Part shown: one piece after another, positions 60,103-64,000 of the stretch
Position numbering within the stretch: the first letter of the stretch is position 1
Layout: the number at the start of each line of letters is the position of its first letter
Notes under the pieces: model-generated
The model's input: only the letters and a program-made list of their open reading frames with translations
Told to the model about the DNA's origin: nothing
Databases searched by the model: none
Translations under genes and position numbers: made by a program
Origin: Dyadobacter fermentans
GTDB taxonomy: Bacteria; Bacteroidota; Bacteroidia; Cytophagales; Spirosomataceae
DNA length: 64,000 nucleotides
Reading direction: 5' to 3'
Assembly: GCF_019924045.1 (NCBI RefSeq)
Contig: NZ_JAHXBN010000020.1
Span: 1-64,000 of the forward strand

Positions 60103-60197
60103 GTAGGTAAATGCTGTTCTATGTGTTCTCCTGCGTAATTCTGTATTACTTTTGCCGAACGGTTCAACCGGCAAGTTACAAAAAATCCTGTGCTACT

Positions 60198-61124
60198 ATG
60201 AAAATCCTGATCGCAGACTCCATGCATACCTCATTATTCGGGATGCTGGACGAGCAAAAGTGGGAATACGATTACCATCCTGAATACAAAAGAGAAGACA
60301 TAAAGAACGCATTGCCCGGTTACGACGGGCTGATGATCCGCAGCAAGACGTTTCTGGATCGTGAAATGCTCGAAAACGCGAAAAATCTACGCTTCATCGC
60401 GCGGGCAGGTGCAGGACTCGACCTGATCGACCTGGATGTGGCGAAAGAACTGAATATCGAAGTGTTTCATGCCGGTACAGGTAACCGCGATGCAGTGGCC
60501 GAACAGGCTTTGGGCATGCTGCTCGCACTGTTTAACAACATCCTGCGCGCCGACCGGCAGGTACGGAGCGGCGTTTGGGATCGTGAAGGCAATAGGGGAG
60601 TGGAACTGATGGGCAAGACCGTCGGGTTGATCGGCTACGGAAATAATGGCTCAGCTACCGCTAAGAGACTGAGCGGCTTCGGCTGCAAGGTGCTTGCGTA
60701 TGACAAGTACCGTGACAACTACGGCGACGCATTTGCGACGGAGTCGTCTATCGAGGAAATCCAGCGCGAAGCCGACATTCTCAGCCTGCATATTCCATTG
60801 ACCGATCTTACCCGTTACCTGGTTAATGACGAATTTATTAGCAGCTTCGCCAAGCCATTTTATTTAATGAACTTATCCAGAGGTGAAGTGGTGAAATTAA
60901 AGGCGGTTACCGGGGCTTTGGAAAGCGGTAAAATCAAAGGCGCCTGCCTGGATGTGCTTGAAAATGAAAAGATCGGAAAACTGACGGCCGAACAGCAGGA
61001 AGTTTTTGATTATTTGTGTGCGTCGGATCGCGTGGTACTTACACCGCACATCGGCGGGTGGACGCATGAAAGCTATGTCCGGATCAATAAAGTGTTGGTA
61101 GAACAAATCCGGAACTGGCTATAA
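60198..61124 (+). CDS. D-2-hydroxyacid dehydrogenase (SerA-like)
   Basis: The protein has 308 residues from the ATG at 60198 (MKILIADSMHTSLFGML); earlier in-frame codons to 60111 lie over the pdxA start. It has the substrate lobe with LRFIARAGAGLDLIDL and the NAD lobe with GKTVGLIGYGNNGSATAKRL, LHIPLTDLTRYLVN and LTPHIGGWTHES. It lacks the C-terminal ACT domain of some SerA proteins. In Bacteroidota such short forms serve as phosphoglycerate dehydrogenase, but another 2-hydroxyacid is possible. Confidence 0.85.
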   Translation: MKILIADSMHTSLFGMLDEQKWEYDYHPEYKREDIKNALPGYDGLMIRSKTFLDREMLENAKNLRFIARAGAGLDLIDLDVAKELNIEVFHAGTGNRDAVAEQALGMLLALFNNILRADRQVRSGVWDREGNRGVELMGKTVGLIGYGNNGSATAKRLSGFGCKVLAYDKYRDNYGDAFATESSIEEIQREADILSLHIPLTDLTRYLVNDEFISSFAKPFYLMNLSRGEVVKLKAVTGALESGKIKGACLDVLENEKIGKLTAEQQEVFDYLCASDRVVLTPHIGGWTHESYVRINKVLVEQIRNWL

Positions 61125-61131
61125 ACAAATA

Positions 61132-61150
61132 TGCCGACCAATGGTCGGCA
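61132..61150 (+). terminator. Hairpin after the SerA-like gene
   Basis: TGCCGACC and GGTCGGCA pair perfectly around AAT, eight bases after the stop. There is no clear T run, so its terminator strength is uncertain; it also lies close to the convergent bL25 gene end. Confidence 0.6.
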
Positions 61151-61184
61151 CGTTTGCATCTATTAGCCATGAAAAATAAAATAC

Positions 61185-61751
61185 TTACTTGCCAAGTGTA
61201 CCGCGAAGCGCACGTGGGATTTCAACTGATGCGATCGGGTTGCTTGCCGCTGTCAATATAACAAAATTTTCAGCTTTGAGTGCACCAACCTTCACAGATT
61301 TTCCTAAATCTAGTTCAGTCACATCAACATTTACATAGTCAGGGATGTTATCCGCAAGACCCTGTACGCGCAATTTACGCAATTTTTGGTTCATTTTACC
61401 ACCTTTCATTACCCCAGCAGATGTACCGGTCAATTTGATAGGTACTTCAACTTTAATTTCTTTTCCGGGAATGATTTGCAGAAAATCCGCATGGATCAAC
61501 GCATCGTTTACCGGGTGGTATTGTGTTTCCTGAAGAATCGCATTGTATATAGTACCTTCGATGTTCAGTGTAACGTTAAAAATATCCGGTGTGAAAAGCA
61601 ATTCACGGAACAACATAGCTGGCGCATAGAAATGCACTTGTTCAGCACCTCCGTACAGCACGGATGGAACATAACCCTGAGCGCGCAAGTTTTGTGATTC
61701 CACCTTGCCGAGATTCGCTCTTTTAAACCCTACAATCTCAAGACTTTTCAT
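61185..61751 (-). CDS. rplY: 50S ribosomal protein bL25 (CTC type)
   Basis: This 188-residue protein belongs to the longer CTC form of L25: KSLEIVGFKRANLGKVESQNLR at the N-terminus, VPSVLYGGAEQVHFYAP, QEIQYHPVNDALIHADF-like (here QETQYHPVNDALIHADF) and a C-terminal beta domain with TGTSAGVMKGGKMNQKLRKLRV. It binds 5S rRNA. It follows prs by 35 bases on the same strand, the order often seen in Bacteroidota. Confidence 0.95.
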   Translation of the reverse strand: MKSLEIVGFKRANLGKVESQNLRAQGYVPSVLYGGAEQVHFYAPAMLFRELLFTPDIFNVTLNIEGTIYNAILQETQYHPVNDALIHADFLQIIPGKEIKVEVPIKLTGTSAGVMKGGKMNQKLRKLRVQGLADNIPDYVNVDVTELDLGKSVKVGALKAENFVILTAASNPIASVEIPRALRGTLGK

Positions 61752-61786
61752 AAGAATTTTTATAAGAAAGTTAAATAAAAGAAAAT

Positions 61787-62737
61787 TTACTGAGAATTTA
61801 TAAACAATGAACTAATAGATTCGTGATCGCGGATCCGGCCTATTGCCTTTGCAAAAATTTCTGCAACAGACAGTACGCGGATTTTTTCATTCTGTTGCTT
61901 AAGAGGGATAGTATCTGTTACTATCAGCTCTTCGAGCACCGAATTGGCAATATTTTCATGCGCCTTGCCCGACATAATCGCGTGGGTACTGATCGCCCGT
62001 ACGGACGTCGCACCTTTTTCCATGATAATCTCGGCTGCCTTGCAAAGCGTACCACCCGTGTCGATCAGGTCGTCTACCAGCACTACATCCATCCCTTCCA
62101 CATCTCCGATCACCTGCATGCTCGCGATTTCATTGGCGCGTTTCCGGTGCTTGTCGCACAGGATCATGTCCGCGTTCAGGAACTTGGCAAAATTCCGTGC
62201 ACGTGCGGCGCCGCCTACGTCGGGCGATGCGATCAGCAGATTTTTGAGGTTCAGGGATTTGATATAAGGAACAAAAATCGAGGTTCCTTCGAGGTGGTCG
62301 ACAGGCAGGTCTAAAAAGCCCTGGATCTGTCCGGCGTGTAAGTCTATGGTCATCACGCGGTCAACTCCCACTGCCGTAAGGAGGTTCGCAACGACTTTCG
62401 CTGCAATAGCCACGCGTGGTTTGTCTTTTCTGTCTTGGCGGGCGTAGCCGAAATAGGGGATTACCACCGTCACATAGTGCGCCGAAGCACGACGGGCCGC
62501 ATCCACCATCAGCAATAGCTCCATCAGGTTATCGGCAGGAGGGAACGTAGATTGAATGAGAAAAACATCACAACCCCTGATTGACTCCTCGAAACTTGGC
62601 GACAGCTCACCATCGCTGAATTTCCGCAATGTGTAGCCTCCCAGTTCCTTACCATAATACCTGGCAATGTCTTTGGCCAAATATTCGGACTGACTCCCCG
62701 AAAATATTTTAACTGTATTGAATGAACCCATGGCCAA
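61787..62737 (-). CDS. prs: Ribose-phosphate pyrophosphokinase
   Basis: This 316-residue enzyme has GSQSEYLAKDIARYYGKELG, the flexible-loop/ATP region VTVVIPYFGYARQDRKDKPR, MTIDLHAGQIQGFLDLPVDHL and the PRPP loop VVLVDDLIDTGGTLCKAAE. It makes PRPP from ribose 5-phosphate and ATP. Start ATGs at 62737 or two codons later are equally good. It is followed by the bL25 gene. Confidence 0.96.
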   Translation of the reverse strand: MAMGSFNTVKIFSGSQSEYLAKDIARYYGKELGGYTLRKFSDGELSPSFEESIRGCDVFLIQSTFPPADNLMELLLMVDAARRASAHYVTVVIPYFGYARQDRKDKPRVAIAAKVVANLLTAVGVDRVMTIDLHAGQIQGFLDLPVDHLEGTSIFVPYIKSLNLKNLLIASPDVGGAARARNFAKFLNADMILCDKHRKRANEIASMQVIGDVEGMDVVLVDDLIDTGGTLCKAAEIIMEKGATSVRAISTHAIMSGKAHENIANSVLEELIVTDTIPLKQQNEKIRVLSVAEIFAKAIGRIRDHESISSLFINSQ

Positions 62738-62769
62738 ACTAAAATTTGCGCAAAATTAAATAAAACCAG

Positions 62770-63348
62770 TTAATTAAGATAGTATCTTTTTAAAAAAATA
62801 TAATAAAGCTGCACAATGCAGTATCCTACCAGCAATCCGACGAGCGCTCCAACGAGGATGTCGAGCGGGTAATGCACCCCCACATACACGCGGCTATATG
62901 CGTAAACGACCGCCCACACGAACAAAAAGGCCATTTGCGGTACCTTATTTTTAAGCAAGCTGAACCAAGCGATTGCTAGTGCAAAACTTGTGGACGCATG
63001 GGACGAAGCGAAACCGTACAAGCCGCCGCAGTCGGTTACGTGGTGCATTACGGTGGTGATCGTGGGGTCGTGGCAAGGTCTTAACCTTAAAAAGTAGGGC
63101 TTCATAAACCCGGAAGTGACCTTGTCGGCCACGGCGACCGCCAGCACCACGGTAATCACGATGAAGCCACCTTTTTTCCAGCCTTCCGCGCGGATTGTCA
63201 ATGCGATGAGCAAAATGTACAACGGTACCCAGGTGAATTTATAGGTAACCCAGTACATCACCGTGTCGAGCCAGGGCGTGTGGTGGCCGTTGAGCCATAA
63301 AAACAGCTCCTGGTCGGCGCGGACTATGCTATGTACCGCATCCGTCAT
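62770..63348 (-). CDS. PAP2-family membrane phosphatase
   Basis: This 192-residue protein has several transmembrane helices and the three PAP2 motifs: KPYFLRLRPCHDP (about 78-90), YGFASSHAST (about 111-120) and SRVYVGVHYPLDILVG (about 152-167). Relatives dephosphorylate undecaprenyl diphosphate or phosphatidic acid lipids at the periplasmic face. It starts four bases inside the trpS stop region (overlap 63345-63348). Confidence 0.9.
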   Translation of the reverse strand: MTDAVHSIVRADQELFLWLNGHHTPWLDTVMYWVTYKFTWVPLYILLIALTIRAEGWKKGGFIVITVVLAVAVADKVTSGFMKPYFLRLRPCHDPTITTVMHHVTDCGGLYGFASSHASTSFALAIAWFSLLKNKVPQMAFLFVWAVVYAYSRVYVGVHYPLDILVGALVGLLVGYCIVQLYYIFLKRYYLN

Positions 63349-64000
63349 GAACTGAAACCGAGCACTTTTCTCACCTTGCCGATTGTTTCCTGGGCGATTT
63401 CACGCGCTTTCGCCTCGCCTTCCACGAGAATGCTTTCCAGTTCCTCCGTATTTTCCATATAATAATTGAAAATGCGGCGCGGCTCAGCGAATACTTCCAT
63501 AAAGCATTCAAAAAGCGCCTGCTTGGCATGTCCGTAGCCGTAGCCGCCATTCAGGTAGTTCCGGCGCATGGTTTCAACGTCCGCTTCCTTCGCCACGAGG
63601 CTGTAAAGCTGGAAGGTAATGTCGTTGTCAGGATCTTTGGGTTCTTCAAGCTGTTTCGAGTCGGAGAGGATCTTTTTAGTGACCTTTTTCAGTTCGTTCT
63701 CCGGCAGGAAAATATCGATGTAATTGTGGTAGGACTTGCTCATTTTCTGGCCGTCGAGTCCCGGGATCGTCATAATGCGTTCGTCGATCTTCGGCTCGGG
63801 CAACACCAGAATATCTTCACCCGCCAGGATATTGAAGCGGTTGGCAATGTCTTTGCTCATTTCAAGATGCTGCTTCTGGTCCTTGCCTACCGGGATGATA
63901 TTCGCATTATAAAGTAGAATATCGGCTGCTTGCAGGACGGGATAGGTGAAAAGCCCTGCATTTACATCTGATAATTTCTCCGATTTATCTTTGAAAGAAG
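63345..64000 (-). CDS. trpS: Tryptophan--tRNA ligase, 3' part (5' end outside the window)
   Basis: The frame is open from the window edge: translation of 63861-64000 continues the enzyme with SEKLSDVNAGLFTYPVLQAA and VGKDQKQHLE, then the ATP motif GQKMSKSYHN and the C-terminal anticodon-binding helices to the stop at 63345. About 218 residues are visible, so roughly the N-terminal third, including the HIGH motif, is missing beyond 64000. An internal Met at 63860 is not the start. It overlaps the PAP2 gene start by four bases. Confidence 0.95.
   Translation of the reverse strand, partial: SFKDKSEKLSDVNAGLFTYPVLQAADILLYNANIIPVGKDQKQHLEMSKDIANRFNILAGEDILVLPEPKIDERIMTIPGLDGQKMSKSYHNYIDIFLPENELKKVTKKILSDSKQLEEPKDPDNDITFQLYSLVAKEADVETMRRNYLNGGYGYGHAKQALFECFMEVFAEPRRIFNYYMENTEELESILVEGEAKAREIAQETIGKVRKVLGFSS

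Overview
The window looks like a piece of a Bacteroidota chromosome, most likely a Cytophagales/Spirosomaceae member such as Dyadobacter (inference from gene content). The signs are two large secreted proteins ending in type IX secretion sorting domains (20994-23336, 23341-25452), many lipoproteins, CHASE3/GAF hybrid kinases, DUF4199 and DUF983 proteins, and weak or absent Shine-Dalgarno sequences. No tRNA, rRNA or CRISPR array was recognised.

Region 1 (1 to about 5480) is an AT-rich acquired island. It opens with the repeat-rich end of an IS21-like element that cuts a small leftward gene. A divergent repressor follows, with three tandem helix-turn-helix modules and an S24/LexA-like domain. 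Then come a coiled-coil membrane protein, an overlapping pair of small unknown genes, and an IS110-family transposase with a hairpin-rich non-coding tail that could be its bridge RNA. A 19-base site in the operator region (398-416) recurs inverted near the right edge (5314-5332). This suggests the regulatory end of a Mu-like transposable prophage or similar element.

Region 2 (5499-16702) is a complete potassium-uptake locus: an NtrC-type sigma-54 activator, a 27-residue membrane peptide, kdpF, kdpA, kdpB, kdpC, a porin-like protein, a small unknown protein, a stand-alone KdpD sensor module and a separate HAMP/PAS histidine kinase. KdpD is thus split in two, and the regulator is of sigma-54 type rather than KdpE type. 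A YoeB-like toxin-antitoxin pair lies antisense between kdpB and kdpC.

Region 3 (16709-28595) holds an S15 hydrolase, a lipoprotein, a membrane-anchored LuxR regulator, a large inverted decamer repeat array, a DUF4199 protein, a secreted leucine-rich-repeat protein, a purple-acid-phosphatase-like protein overlapping a di-haem peroxidase, an AraC regulator and DUF983. Region 4 (28699-35661) is a signalling cluster read leftward: hybrid kinase with REC-type input, 1200-residue hybrid kinase with three C-terminal receivers, a lone receiver, CheR and CheB, without CheA, CheW or chemoreceptors.

Region 5 (35992-64000) is mostly core metabolism and housekeeping: a second YefM/YoeB pair, an RNA methyltransferase, a thioredoxin-reductase-like flavoprotein with its TetR regulator, a cytochrome c dehydrogenase-like protein and MFS transporter, SurE, a lipid kinase, ferredoxin reductase with ferredoxin, an Anbu-type peptidase, an M28 peptidase, an MMPL exporter, a methyltransferase, a TPR kinase, Aag, YicC, PdxA, a SerA-like dehydrogenase, bL25, Prs, a PAP2 phosphatase and the 3' part of trpS.

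A theme across the window is intergenic arrays of very short units (7 or 10 bases, or AAACTC-like) arranged as opposed arms, at 13695-13806, 19781-20220, 38924-39018 and 51686-51788. There is also a REP-like family of 20-base palindromes with a GACTTAAGTC-type core and variable but self-complementary arms (5467, 6952, 50250).
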